A stretch of DNA of 64,000 bases from Lampris incognitus (taxonomy: Eukaryota; Chordata; Actinopteri; Lampriformes; Lampridae). The position numbers and the translations under genes are program-made. Under the pieces are notes generated by a model. The model searched no databases. It was not told the origin of the DNA and saw only the letters and a list, made by a program, of their open reading frames with translations. The stretch is from NCBI RefSeq assembly GCF_029633865.1, contig NC_079213.1, forward strand, positions 84,910,803 through 84,974,802, written 5' to 3'. Positions 31,855-43,714 of the stretch are shown here, piece after piece; the stretch's first letter is position 1; each line of letters begins with the position of its first letter.

Positions 31855-32626
31855 TCAATCACGAAGGGAGGAAGGAAGGAAGGAAGGATGAGGGTCCAAC
31901 TATTCTCCTGGGAGTGTTTTTAGACCAAGGAAACAGGAATGTGCTGAATAGCATAATACACATCACCAACAACACTAATCACAAAATCCATTATTTTTTT
32001 ATTATCTAAATCCGTCTGTGTGTCTATCTCTCTGATGCACAGTGACACCTCTACTAACCAACGAAGGACAATTGATTGAAGAACAAGTGACATTATGACG
32101 TTGGAATCTGGGAATCTCACATTCTGAATGGGCAGGACTGGAAGGAATTCTTGTCTACCACTGTTCTCCTTCCCAGAGGAAACTCGAAGATGACTGGTAG
32201 TGCGGGAGGGGAAGAGAGGAGGAATCGAAGAGAAGTGGAGACTATCGAAACTACCAACTCACCGGTCCACCATTTAAACTAAATGTTCACTGTTCATCAA
32301 GTGGCCCAGTCATCACTTTGACGGATCCCAAGTCCACAATACTCAGCACAATGTGATCATACAGGTGGGCTGTAGATTTATGCTTTTTCATGAGAGATGT
32401 GAATTTTAAATTCACTCTTAATCCGTCAAAAGATAAACCTTAAAGCAAATGACAGTTGAAACCACTGAATGTTTTGATTGCCTGAAATCCTGACAACCAG
32501 ATGATTTAGGTCACAGCCTATTAAGTTAAGCTAAATAAGGTTATGATACATTTTTAATCACATCCTTCCTTCTGAAACAATGTTGTTGCTTGATGTTTTA
32601 TGAATTTCTGGTGCTTTATATCTGTC
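31853..32626. other. No gene recognised
   Basis: No coding or repeat signal that I can name. Confidence 0.5.
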
Positions 32627-32640
32627 ATGTTTTTGATCTG

Positions 32641-32990
32641 GCGGCATGGTGGCACAGTGCTTAGTGCAGTCACCTCACATTAAGAAGGTCCTGGGTTCGA
32701 GCCTCGGGGTTGTCCAACCTTGAGGGTTGTGCCGGGTCGTCCTCTGTGTGGAGTTGCATGTTCTCCCCATGTCTGCGTGGGTTTCCTCCGGGTGCTCCAG
32801 TTTCCTAACACAGTCCAAATACATGTAGGTCAGGTGAATCGGCCATACTAAATTGTCCCTAGGTGTGAATATGTGTGTGTGTCTGCCCTGTGATGGACTG
32901 GCGGCCTGTCCAGAGTGTCTCCCCGCCCAATGAATGCTGGGATAGGCTCCAGCATCCCTGCGAGCAAGATAAGTGGTTTGAAAAAAGTGG
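32641..32990 (+). mobile_element. Complete tRNA-derived SINE with perfect 14-bp TSD
   Basis: The head GCGGCATGGTGGCACAGTG has box A (TGGCACAGTGC) and GGGTTCGAGCC is box B. The body GTCGTCCTCTGTGTGGAG... leads to the tail GGGATAGGCTCCAGCAT and AAGATAAGTGGTTTG. ATGTTTTTGATCTG stands directly on both sides (32627-32640 and 32991-33004), proof of retroposition. The tail is shared with 8640-8772 and 10741-10878 and is likely recognised by a partner LINE. Confidence 0.92.
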
Positions 32991-33213
32991 ATGTTTTTGA
33001 TCTGTATGCTGTTAGATTCTGGAAGTGATCACAACCAAACAGTTTCTAGGTGGGATGGATGTCTCCTCCATGGAAGGCCACTTCAGGAGCCGTTTTAAAC
33101 AACATCTCTCACAGGCAATATGGAGGCACAGACATCTAGGTACATGTCATGGAGGAGAGAAGATAGTTGGAGGTAATAGGATTCACCCTAGGGGTGTTTC
33201 ACTGAAGTCCCTC

Positions 33214-33962
33214 TGTTAGGGGCCCAACCGATTCTGAGCAGCCAAATGGGCCAGGTACCCAAGAAGCAGAGACAAGGGAACACATATAAGGGTTTTATTA
33301 ATAAAATAAGTCCCTAACTAAACCTATGCTAGTGTGTGGGTGCCTGGACAGAACGAAAATGGGGTGCATGCTATGCTACGTGGGTGCGTGGAGAGCTAAT
33401 GTCTAACGTGCGTAAAGCTAAGTATGGTGCGCAATGTAAATGGAGTTAGCGTTGTAAATGTGCGTGCGTGCGAACCTAGCCACAGAAGTCCGAATCTGTA
33501 GAGCGAGGGGAAGTCAAGTCTGAAGGGAGGGGTCCAGGGAGAGAGACGCGGAGGGAGATCGCTGGATGGGGATCCGGGGAAAACGTGATGGTCGCTAGGG
33601 AAGAGGGCCGAGGGAGACGCGGGGAGCCGTGGAAGTCGCAGAGGGAGCCTGAAGAGAACCGAGGAGACAGGGTAGATTGGCACTGACAGGAAATGAAGCA
33701 AACTAAAAGAAACTGGTTAAGTTCTTGGAAAACGCGAAGAGGCTGTTCAGCAGACTAGACTGATCGTACAGTTGTCAACGTTCAAGGGTCAGCCGCCTGT
33801 CTTCAGCAGCCTTAAGAAGAGCGATGCCCAGATGGTAATTGGGTACAGCTGGCCTGATGGAAATTGCCAACACCTGCTGCCGAAGGAGACGCCGGTCCCA
33901 ACCTCAATGGTGACGTGCTGAGTGGGACTGGGAACGTGACTGACTGGCATGGGCGCACAACA
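33214..33962 (-). repeat. Chromovirus 3' LTR
   Basis: In element sense TGTTGTGCGCCC to GGGCCCCTAACA; on the plus strand TGTTAGGGGCCC to GCACAACA. About 749 bp, alignable with 38096-38854. Confidence 0.9.
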
Positions 33963-34340
33963 GTACCCACCCCCCCTCCCCGAAGGGAGGCACCGGACGA
34001 TCGCCCAGGAGCGCCCGGGTTATCCCGGTAGAAGTCGTCCAGGAGGGAGGGATCGGCGAGATAGGACGGGGGCCTCCAGCTCCGGTCTTCAGGGCTGAAG
34101 CCCTCCCAGTCCACCAGATACTGGAACCCCCCAGCAAGAAGCTGGTGGCCACGGGTTTGAGCTGGGACACATGGTGAACCTTGAGAGCAGAAGGGAGAAT
34201 CAGACATACTGCAGTGGGGCTGATGATGTGGTCAATGGTGTAGGGACCAACATAACGGGGATCCAACTTCCGAGTGGAGGTCTGGGAGGTCTGGAGAGGC
34301 AGGTCCCGGGCCAACAGCCAAACCCTCTGGCCAGGCTGGT
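33812..34340 (-). pseudogene. Chromovirus integrase C-terminus and chromodomain
   Basis: RYVGPYTIDHIISPTAVCL, LPSALKVHHVSQLKPV (34170-34290) is the C-terminal integrase part. FQYLVDWEGFSPEDRSWRPPS, then YLADPSLLDDFYRDNP (34000-34130) is a chromodomain, which tethers integration to modified histones in known chromoviruses. A frame change separates the two. Confidence 0.85.
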
Positions 34341-34342
34341 AG

Positions 34343-35240
34343 TCAGGGGCAGGCACCCTCCGCCGGTTGATGCCACACCAGGCCCGCGCGGTGGTATGGA
34401 GCAGCGCGGCCCAGGCGATCTTCAGATGTGTCGACACTGGCGGAGGTGGGCCCTGGTGGACAGGACCGCCACCTCCAGCTCCTGTTGGGGAAACAGAGGA
34501 GGTTGGTAACCGAGTGAACATTGGAACGGTGACATACCGGTGGCGGAGCTCTCCATGGTGTTGAGGGAGTATTCCACCCAAAGAAGGTACTTGGCCCAGG
34601 AGGAGGGGTTGCTGGTGGTAACACAACCTTGACTGCCTGGTTGGCACGCTCCGCCTGCCCGTTGGTATGAGGGTGATACCCAGAGGAGAGGCTGGCCGTG
34701 GCCCCAATTCCCTTACAGAAGGCCTGCCACACCTTGGAGATGAATAGGGGACCACGGTTGGACACGATGTCTGAAGGAATGCCATGTAGGCGGACTACGT
34801 GGAAGGTTAGGAGGTCCGCTGTATCCATAGCAGACAGGAGCTTGGGGAGATGAATGAAATGGACGGCCTTAGAGAACCGGTCGACCACGGTCATAATGGC
34901 GTCATAACCCTGGGACATGGGGAGCCCAGTAACGAAGTCCAGGGCTATGTGGGACCATGGTCGACTGGGTACAGGAAGGGGTTGCAGGAGGCCCGCTGGC
35001 AGGCAATGGGAGGCCTTGCTCTGGGCACAGATGGTGAAGGCGGCCACAAACTCTCTGACGTCCTCCTTAAGGGTAGGCCACCAAAACCTCTGGCTGATGA
35101 ACTCTGCCATCTGGTGCTCACTGGGATGACAGGTGAAGCGACTGGAGTGACCCCACTCCAAACACCTGTGGATGGATGGCGGTGGAAACAAACAGCCGGT
35201 TGCATGGACTGCTGCCTGGGTCAGGCTATGCCCGCTGGGC
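34343..35240 (-). pseudogene. Chromovirus integrase core
   Basis: [21 protein letters not shown] is the zinc finger start, but the usual C-x2-C reads CAQSK, so one Cys is lost. D in [11 protein letters not shown] (about 34955), then N in VSNRGPLF (about 34765) where Asp is required, then E in NGQAERANQ (about 34655). A frameshift follows. The catalytic triad is DNE, so strand transfer is not expected. Confidence 0.85.
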
Positions 35241-36029
35241 CTGTCTAACCACCGAGTCGATGGCCCAGGTGACGACACCCACCACCCGGCCGGGGGGGGG
35301 GGTAATGTCGGGGTCCTCCTGGACGTCTGGGCTTTCCCCATGGAACTGACGGGAGAAGGCATCAGCCCTGACATTCTTTGAGCCTGGGCGGTAGGTTAGG
35401 GTGTAGTCAAACCGGCTGAAGAAAAGGGCCCAACGGGCCTGCCTGGAGTTAAGCCTCTTTGCCATCCTCATGTGGGCCAGGTTCTTGTGGTCTGACCATA
35501 CCACGAACGGCAGCTTTGCTCCCTCCAACCAGTGTCTCCACTCCTTCAGTGCGTCATGAACCGCCAGCAGGTCTTTGCTGCCCAGGTCATAGTTCCCCTC
35601 GGCGAGGTTGTAGCGCCGAGAGAAGTATGCACACGGATGAACCCTCTGGTTCTCCTCAGACCGCCGAGAAAGGACAACCCCAATGCCAGAGTCAGAAGCA
35701 TCTACCTCAACAATGAACTGCCTCGACGGGTCGGGGTGGATGAGCACCGGAGCCGTAGTGAACAGACCCTTGAGCCTTGAGAAGGCTGCCCCAACCTCAG
35801 GTGTCCAGGAGAAGGGGCATGAGGGGGAAGTTAGGATGTTGAGAGGGGCTGCTACCTGGCTGAACCCCTTGATGAACCGCCAGATGAAGCCGGCAAACCC
35901 CAGGAAGCGTCTCAGCTGGGTCCGGTCGGTGGGTCGCGGCCACTCCACCACCGCCGCCGCCGCCGCCTTGACCTTAGCGGGGTCAGCGCGCATCTGTCCG
36001 TCCTCCACCACATTGCCCAGGTACATCAC
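35226..36029 (-). pseudogene. Chromovirus RT end and RNase H
   Basis: [37 protein letters not shown] (RT connection) and RNase H with [36 protein letters not shown] and [14 protein letters not shown]. This frame is open for 267 codons and ends in a Pro/Gly linker. Confidence 0.85.
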
Positions 36030-36700
36030 AGAGTTGATGAGGATGTAAAAAGATGTAAAACCTCATCTCCAGCAGCCGCTGAAGAACCAGGCGGACGTGT
36101 TGGTGGTTCCCCCACCACCACCACCACCACAAAGATGTTGAGAATGTCCCGGAGCACATCGTTGACGAGGGCCTGGAACATGCCGGGAGCGTTGGAGAGG
36201 CCAAATGGCATGACAAGGTATTCAAAATGACCGAGGTGGTTGTTAAAGGCCATCTTCCACTCATCGCCCTGCCTGACCTGACTAGGTAGTAGGTGTTGTG
36301 GAGGTCAAGCTTAGTGAACACCCAGGCATACGTGAGTGGCTCAAAAGTGGAACTAAGAAGTGGGAGGGGATACCTATTTTTCACCGTGATGTCGTTAAGA
36401 GCGCGAAAGTCAATACAGGGCCTCAGGCTGCCTTCCCTCTTAGCCACAAAGAAGAAACCCGCCGCGAGGGGCGATGACGATGGTCTTATAATTCCTGAGT
36501 CAAGGGACTCAGCAATACAATTGCGCATCGCCTCCTTGTCCGGGAGAGAGAGGTTGTAAAGCCGCCCCTTATGTAGGGCGGCACCAGGAAGGAGGTCGAT
36601 GGGACAATCATATGGCCGGTGACGGGGAAGTGAAAGGGCTCTGTCCTTACCAAACACCAGGGCAAGGTTATGATAAACGTGGGGAACACAAGTGAGAGCC
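36026..36700 (-). pseudogene. Chromovirus reverse transcriptase, catalytic motif replaced
   Basis: [43 protein letters not shown] and [14 protein letters not shown] (motif A Asp present) lie at 36290-36640. After a frameshift [20 protein letters not shown] leads to [12 protein letters not shown] where (F)VYLDDILIFS is expected. A run of CCA triplets (about 36112-36130 on the plus strand) encodes the Val run, so the two catalytic Asp are gone. Confidence 0.85.
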
Positions 36701-37060
36701 GGGGGAGAGGTCACAGGCCTGGGACCACTGGACAGAGCAAAGACAGGTCGCATGACATGATACGCTCCAACCCATGACCCGCCCAGAGGCCCAGGAGATG
36801 TGAGGGTTGTGCCTCTCGAGCCACGGTCTACCCAACACCCAGGGCGCTGTAGGGGTGTGCAGAACAAAGAAAAAAATGGATTCAGTGTGGTTACCCGAAA
36901 AAGTGAGCGTGAGAAGTTCAGTGGAGTGAGAGATAGTACCCAAAGAATGCCCGTCTATGGGCCGGAGAGAGGGAGTGGTCTAAGGGGACTAAAGGGATAC
37001 CCACCTGGCGAGCAAGGGAGGCATCCATAAGGCACTCATCGACACCAGAGTTTATGAGGG
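36668..37060 (-). pseudogene. Chromovirus protease, active site changed
   Basis: ALINSGVDECLMDASLARQVG (37010-37065) aligns with the D-S-G site of chromovirus proteases, but the catalytic Asp is Asn. The domain goes on with [30 protein letters not shown] at 36780-36900. Confidence 0.75.
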
Positions 37061-38080
37061 CGCTAACACAATGTCTCTTTACCCCAGGCCAGGTTAGCAG
37101 GGTATAGGCGATTAAGTTTACACTAGGGCTGGGGAAGAGAAGCTTTGCTCACCCGTATACCCCTTACGGGTGAGCGGGGTCTTTTGGGCAAGTTGGGCAG
37201 ACCTGGATGACGAGGGGCAGGACGAGGGACAATACATTGGGCTCAGTCCAAACAGCATTCTCGTAGCCGAGAGTCCATTCTAAGAGCCAGAGTAATGAGG
37301 TCGTTAAGGGTTTCTGGACTGTCTCGGATGATGAGGTCTTTGATAGCATCGCTCAAGCCCTTGCAGTATATACTAAGGAGGGCTCTGTCGTCCCAACAAC
37401 TCTGTGGCTAAGATCCTGAACTCGACTGTGTAATCGGCCACAGAACGAGAACCCTGATGGATAACAAGCAACCAGCTAGCTGCATCCTGCCCACCTAAGG
37501 GATGGTCAAAAACAGGGGGTAATCAGTGGAATAAGCAGCGTTGCTTCCAACAGCAGCTATGGCCCAACTAAGGGCCTTGTCGGCTAGGATTGACATTATG
37601 AATGCTTCTTGGCCCCGTCTGAGGAGTACTTGGAAGGCTGATGCGTAAACAGCAATTCACACAGATACGAAACCCCTACACTGGTTGAAGTCGCCATCGA
37701 ACATTCTGGGGCTAACTAAGCTGGGTTCGGAGCGAAGAACTGGCTGGGCAGGGGGAACGGGGTCAGCTGGGATGTTGGGAGGACTGGGTTCTGGACTGGA
37801 ACTAGGGGTAGAAGTCGCACCGGCAGCTAAAGCATCGAGAGAGAGCTGGATAGATGCCAGGGCTCCTGAAATGGCGTCCACCTTGGCTGTGAGACTAGCG
37901 ACTGTACTGCTGCTGGTTTGGGAAGTGTTTTTGAGAACATCAATCTGGGACTAGACCGAGGGGAAAGCCTTCTGTAGTTCGGCCTGCAATTTGGTGAGTT
38001 GAGCGGCTTGATTAAAAACTACCTTACGTAATTCTGGGGAGGGTTCGTTCCCTGCCCCTGGGGTCCCGGCTCGGCTCATA
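37061..38080 (-). pseudogene. Chromovirus gag
   Basis: The start ATG is near 38080 (MSRAGTPGAGNEPSPELRK). A stop interrupts soon after; ISGALASIQLSLDALAAG, a Pro/Ser-rich stretch and PRMFDGDFNQCRGF (37660-37880) follow. Capsid-like sequence continues in changed frames to about 37150. The product would be the particle protein. Confidence 0.7.
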
Positions 38081-38095
38081 ATGGCTTGAACGTTC

Positions 38096-38854
38096 AGTTA
38101 GGGGCCCCACCGATTCTGACTAGCCAAATGTGCCGGGTACCCCAGAGGCAGAGACTCGGAGACAAGGGAACAAATATAAAAGGGTTTTATTAATAAAATA
38201 AGTCCCTATCTAAACCGATGCTAGTGTGTAGTGTGTAGGTGCCTGGACAGAATAAAAATGGGGTGTGTGGAGAGCTAGTGTCTAACGTGCGTAAAGCCAA
38301 GTGTGGTGCGCAATGTAAATGGAGTGAGCATTGTAAATGTGCGTGCGAACCTAGCCACAAAAGTCCGAATCCGTAGAGCGAGGGGTTGTCCGAGTAAGTC
38401 TGGGACCGAGATCCAGGAATTCAAGTCCGAATGGAGCGGTCCAGGGAGAGAGACACGGAGGGGGATCGCTGGAGGGGGTCCGGGGGGAAAACGTGATGGT
38501 CGCTTGGGACGAGGGAGACACGGGGAGCCTGAAAGAGAACCGAGGAGACAGCAGGGTAGATTGGCACTGACAGGAAGCGAGGCAAACTAAGAGAAACTGG
38601 TTAAGTTCTTAGAAAACGCAAAGAGGCTGTTCAGCAGACTAGAGTGGCCGTACAGTTGTCGACGTTATAGCGTCGGATATCTGTCTTCAGCAGCCTTAAG
38701 AAGGGCAATGCCCAGATGGTAATTGGGTACAGCTGGCCTGATGGAAATTGCCAACACCAGCTGCCGAAGGGGACGCCCGGCCCAACCCCAGTGGTGACGT
38801 GCTGAGTGGGACTGGGAACGTGACTTTGACTGGCATGGGCGTGGGGGCACAACA
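38096..38854 (-). repeat. Chromovirus 5' LTR
   Basis: About 759 bp, aligning with 33214-33962; the end next to gag has CTAACT for CTAACA. Confidence 0.9.
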
Positions 38855-38859
38855 CCCTC

Positions 38860-39890
38860 TAAATTAATTTGAGGTCGGTGGGGTGGGGTTGGGGGTTTGG
38901 GCAAATCAAATTCTGTTCAGGGCCCCGCAAAAAAAGACTCAGTCTACCCTTGATTGATATGACGTGGTATTGTGTTACTATAGTCCTTCGTTTGGTCATT
39001 TCAGTGTTGTAGAATAACAGTCAACTGTCTCCATGAAAAACTGGTCCATCATCATTCATACCGGCTGCTTGCCCTTGTTTAGTTGTCTTTATACCACTAA
39101 ATTAATCCATTGGATATACCGGAGCTATGATTTCTGCTTTTGCAGCAACAGCTTTCCTTAGCACTAAAGCAGTTTTTGGCCTTTGTGTCTGTTGGGCATG
39201 TGTGTGTGGACACACACTTACTGCCAACATTAAAGCAGAATCCATTAATAAATTGTTCTTTTATCTATCTGGACCATGGAGTCAGTTTACATATTAAATG
39301 GCATCTTTACAGTGGTTGAATATACTCTCCACATTTCACTGTTGATGCTTTTGACCATGTAGGACAAGCACTGGTGCATCGCTAAACATGTTCCTCCTCA
39401 AATGGATAAAAGGCCTGAAAACTGAAGACAGTGACATTTCTGTTGGACAGATAATCTACCAGTTCTACAGTCAATATTACCATACAAGGGTGTTCCCATA
39501 TAGTTTGACGTAGTTTGTGGTACATTACCTGTGTTAGCTTTGGTCCGAGGATGATGTTTTTTGGGAATGGGGACTATAAGGGTGGGGACTGTTTAAGTTT
39601 GAACTGAGAACACACATGCCATGATAATTGCCACACCTTGTTTGTAGTTCTCACTGCCAAAGGGAAGGACAGATCAGGAAAATCACAGATTCCAGCTTTA
39701 AAGTATACACAATTGATATGTGTGTATACTTTTAAAAATTTTATGAAATTATGAAGAAAAAAAATGCCATGCAAAAGTCTCAATAATTTTTTTACACTAC
39801 AATTTTTCTCATTGTGGTGGCGGTGGTGGTGTGTGTGTGTGTGGGGGGGGGGGTGTCTGTTAAATCAGCCTTTGGGAAGATAAGGTTAGC
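38860..39890. other. Intergenic, no gene recognised
   Basis: Includes a GT/G-rich stretch at about 39817-39853. No coding signal. Confidence 0.5.
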
Positions 39891-40079
39891 CCACGGCCCT
39901 AGACCATGAGGGAGTTGTGGAGGCTACTGAACCCGACTGACCTGACAACCCTCCTGGGATCAGGGTCAGGGGTCCTCCAGTGGCCTCGTGCGTTTGAGGG
40001 GAACAGGAGGCTCTCTGAGAGAAGCACGCAGAAGTAGGTGGGCTGTTTTAAGCGTAACGCTGCAAAGCAACGCCCACCG

Positions 40080-40192
40080 AGCAGGCAGCACATGACACAG
40101 GATATCTATCGTCCGCTAGACTCGATTTGTTATTCCCACAACCTCTTAACACCGGTGAGGAAATACCACCAAGCCAACAACCGCTTTCAACG
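40080..40192 (+). other. Possible untranslated first exon of the B3GNT3-like gene
   Basis: A fairly GC-rich stretch (39900-40190) ends in a good donor, AACG/GTAAGC at 40192-40193. It lies 4.1 kb before the acceptor of the coding exon (44305) on the same strand. B3GNT genes usually have short untranslated 5' exons. The exon start is a guess. Confidence 0.3.
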
Positions 40193-40752
40193 GTAAGCAT
40201 ACCACTTTCAAACTTCTTTGTGTTGAATCGTTCGGCGTTAACACTGTCCTCAGGCTGTAGCCTACATACAGACTATACGTATATAATGTGTATGACGTTT
40301 CCCGGTATTTCATAGGTTGGCTCGTTGCTCCATATCATACAGTAGTAGACTTTTATGATTTTGATTTTTATCTACTGCGTATTTCAGCATCTCTAATGTA
40401 CACTGAGAGTGGCAGTAGATAGTGGCGACAAAGTCCTACTTTCCGATATGAATACTTAAAATAAAACTTGATAAAGAAGAAACAATTTTTTTACATATCC
40501 GGGGTAAACGAGAGGAGTACAAGATATAGCAGATACGATTTCAATCGTCAACAACGTCGCTGCTTTTTACGTAAGGATTTGTCCCGGTGAGAAGTGCGGT
40601 TATTTCCCATGCGGAGGTCAGTTTCTTACAACCCGAGGCTCCGATAATGTGGCTGTAAATAAATAACGGGTCGTCATCTGCCGCTTCTGAGAATAACGTG
40701 TTTGTTCTCGCAGGCATCGCCAAGAACAGACCGATATTCATAATTAAACGTT

Positions 40753-40794
40753 TATATATATATGTGTGTATATGTATATATGTATTTATGTTTC

Positions 40795-40827
<33 letters not shown>

Positions 40828-40878
40828 ATATGTATGTGTATATATATGTGTGTGTGTTTGTGTGTATATATGTATGTG

Positions 40879-40962
<84 letters not shown>

Positions 40963-40963
40963 G
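40753..40963. repeat. Compound (TATG)/(GT)/(TA) microsatellite
   Basis: Alternating TATATATG and GTGTGTGT blocks for about 210 bases. Apparent open frames here are repeat artefacts. Confidence 0.98.
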
Positions 40964-41285
40964 TCTGTTAATTTGAGTTTCTGTTGACTTAAAAACATGT
41001 GTCATTGAACGGAGCTGAGCCGTGACTGTGTGACGGACACTGCTTCCTGCCCACTTCTCTATGGGTAATAAGTCACTTATCGCCTCACACTTTGTACCTT
41101 CCGACTGTCTGTTAATTAAAACAGCAAATCCTCCTCCTCTTGGTTCACCCCCCCCCCTCCCCCCTGAACACACACGAGTGTTAATAGGTGCGTCTTTACT
41201 TTTTGGTTGGATCTATACACAAACTAACTCTTATTCATGTATAGTAGGAGGAAGAATGAGCCTACATTTACACGTTCCTTTTAGC

Positions 41286-41384
41286 AAAGAAGGTTGAATC
41301 AGTAACGCGTATTGATAGATACGTTTCATCTATCTGTATCCAGCTCATATGTATCAGTTCAGATGAACTGATTCAACCTTCTTT
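41286..41384. repeat. 18-bp perfect inverted repeat, hairpin-forming
   Basis: AAAGAAGGTTGAATCAGT and ACTGATTCAACCTTCTTT are separated by about 63 bases. The half-site AACTGATTCAACCTTCT recurs near 41790. Confidence 0.7.
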
Positions 41385-41838
41385 GATTTTCTTACCTGGA
41401 TTATTGAGCATGCATCAAGACACGTTCCTTTTATATTATATTGCTCTCAACATGATTTCTCCTGACTTTCGCTGAGGTGAAGTCCTCGGTGACGTCACTG
41501 TAGGATTGAACTAAAACACAAAGATTATTTAAAGGCCTGTGTCTTCTCACTTGTCTCTGGTCTAACCGCCTTTTTAATCGTTGCAAATATGTAAAATAGG
41601 TGCAATGAGACAAACTGAGGAATCAATTTGAAAGACCATCGGCAAAAACAATCAGGGGACATCGACATCATAGGCTATAGGTCTGACACGCGTACCTCTA
41701 CTTTCGCAAAACACGTGCATAACTGTCTTTATTAATGCTCGATAACCCAGGAAAGGAAATCACAGAAAGTTCAGTCAGTTGCGTCCAGATAAACTGATTC
41801 AACCTTCTGTGACGTGCAAAACTAATCGTCTTTTGTGA

Positions 41839-41840
<2 letters not shown>

Positions 41841-41895
<55 letters not shown>

Positions 41896-41937
41896 ACGCA
41901 CACGCACACACACACACACGCACACACACACACAAAA
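41841..41937. repeat. (CA)n microsatellite with CG interruptions
   Basis: CA repeats with CACACG variants. Confidence 0.98.
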
Positions 41938-42149
41938 CATTTTAATGCACGTTGATTGGCCTTTACTGGGTCAAATTCAAAGTCAGTTTTTTTATAATCC
42001 TTTTATTGCATTTTTACACAGGTTAATAAGATCAACAGAACAAAATGTAAATGTGCCTGTGAGTTTTACCCCTAACCAAAAGCCCACCCTCAACCCACCC
42101 AACTATACCCTAAATTGGAAAAGCAAAACAAGCAGATGAAAAAAAAATG

Positions 42150-42152
42150 TGC

Positions 42153-42216
<64 letters not shown>
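42150..42216. repeat. (TG)n(TA)n microsatellite
   Basis: About 24 TG units followed by about 9 TA units. Confidence 0.98.
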
Positions 42217-42382
42217 CAACACAGATACAGGAAGAAAAAAAGATTTTAATACATTGCAATACAGGCCTGTTTCGTGCGTCGTGCACTCATCAGCTGCTAA
42301 TTTGGTTAGCAGTATCTGTGTTGATATTCCGCTCCTCATTAGTTGAGTGCTTAAACACCATTGACGGTTTCGGGAAAAAAAC

Positions 42383-42385
<3 letters not shown>

Positions 42386-42438
<53 letters not shown>
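42386..42438. repeat. (AT)n microsatellite
   Basis: About 26 AT units. The GATATC-ended TATCTGTGTTGATAT before it occurs inverted near 42217-42235. Confidence 0.98.
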
Positions 42439-42439
<1 letters not shown>

Positions 42440-42459
42440 CGGGTTTACACATACATATA

Positions 42460-43544
42460 CATACGTACAAATATACATACATGTAAAATAAACAAATAAA
42501 TTAAATAGAAAATAGAATAAAAAGACAAAGAAAGAAGGGGGTGGCGGAAGGGGAGAGGAAAGCAGGGAGGGAGCTCAGTGTGTTATCACCAACAGCACTT
42601 TCCCCATTAAAAGCCAGCAGGAAATTTGAGATAAAGCAACAAGCATGCAGAAATGCACACAGGACAATTAAATACATAAAGTATATGGCCTACTATATCC
42701 ATAAAAGATACAGGAAATAGATTAAAAGGTTTACTGAATACATAAAGCCTATATACTGTATTCAAATGGGTGAGGCGAGGTCTTCTGTTGAAGGAGCCAC
42801 TCCTGTGACTGGAGACGCTATGATGCTCGTTAACTACAACGTCACAGCATTGCCCAATAGTCAGCCTACCTACATATGCCATTTACCTTAGCTGAGGTTA
42901 TTATCCCACCCTTGTGTCTGTGAATAAGGATACTATTCTTATTCGTACCAGTGACTACTGTAGTTAAATAGTGCATGCCATTTGAATATTGTGCCATGTA
43001 AGAAGAAACTTGGTCTGTGTGCTGCCATACCAAAGGAGAAACCTGCACCAACAGTGTATGGAAGTGATAGGGTAAGAAATGAGATGCACAGCTGTTTGGG
43101 GCCCAGCTTCAATCGTAACAGAGAGAAAAATTACAGCGACAGATTCTGTTGTAATAGAGAAAAATATGTATTTACTTTGCTGCAGTTACTCATAACACTG
43201 TCCTTGACAAGGGGTTGGGACAGGGAATAAAAAGCTGGGTGTGTTTTATGTTGGTTTGACACATGGATGTTTGGCCGGTCAAGTTGGGTTGGGTTTGCTT
43301 AGATGTTTGACATAGCCACATGTGTAATGTGTCTAAATGTTCATCCAAACATTACTCCGGACATGACAGCATTTGACTGGTTGCCACCCTACTTGCTGTG
43401 TTTTTCCGTTACCACAGCTTCATGCGCGTATGTCATTTAAACATTCTGTAGGCAAAGCCTGCCCATATCTTCTCATCAGAGGCTGAGGTAATGTGTCTGT
43501 GTAGTTCACTGTCAACAGAATGGGACTGACAGCTCGGGGGGTTG
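42460..43544. other. Presumed intron, no gene recognised
   Basis: No coding signal or named repeat. Confidence 0.45.
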
Positions 43545-43714
43545 GCGGGGTGAGGGGAGGGGGAGCTGGGGGGAATAGCGTGATCCTCCCATGCGCTACT
43601 TCCCCCTGGTGAAACTCCTCGCTCTCAGGTGAAAAGAAGCGGCTGGTGAGTCCACATGTATCGGAGGAGGCATGTAGTGGTCTGCAGCCCTCTCCGGCTC
43701 GGCAGAGGGGGTGG

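Larger units (their letters stand above)
33214..38854 (-). mobile_element. Chromovirus (Ty3/Gypsy with chromodomain), complete but inactive
   Basis: On the minus strand the 5' LTR is 38854-38096 and the 3' LTR 33962-33214. CCCTC flanks both sides (33209-33213, 38855-38859), a perfect 5-bp TSD. Between them lie gag, protease, RT, RNase H, integrase and chromodomain. Frameshifts, and changes in protease, RT and integrase active sites, make it dead. The LTRs differ at many positions, so the insertion is older than the Copia or Gypsy-3 copies. Confidence 0.92.

Noticed and set aside
33396..33701. 101-codon minus-strand frame and similar frames at 38303-38590
   Set aside because: Both lie in the chromovirus LTR copies, which are non-coding.
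34850..36559. Plus-strand frames of 70-130 codons across 34.2-36.6 kb
   Set aside because: They are shadows of the minus-strand chromovirus pol, which has clear RT, RNase H and integrase motifs.
40698..40998. Open frames of about 60-90 codons on both strands
   Set aside because: They are read from the TATG/GT microsatellite and code only Tyr-Val-Cys or Thr-His-Ile runs.
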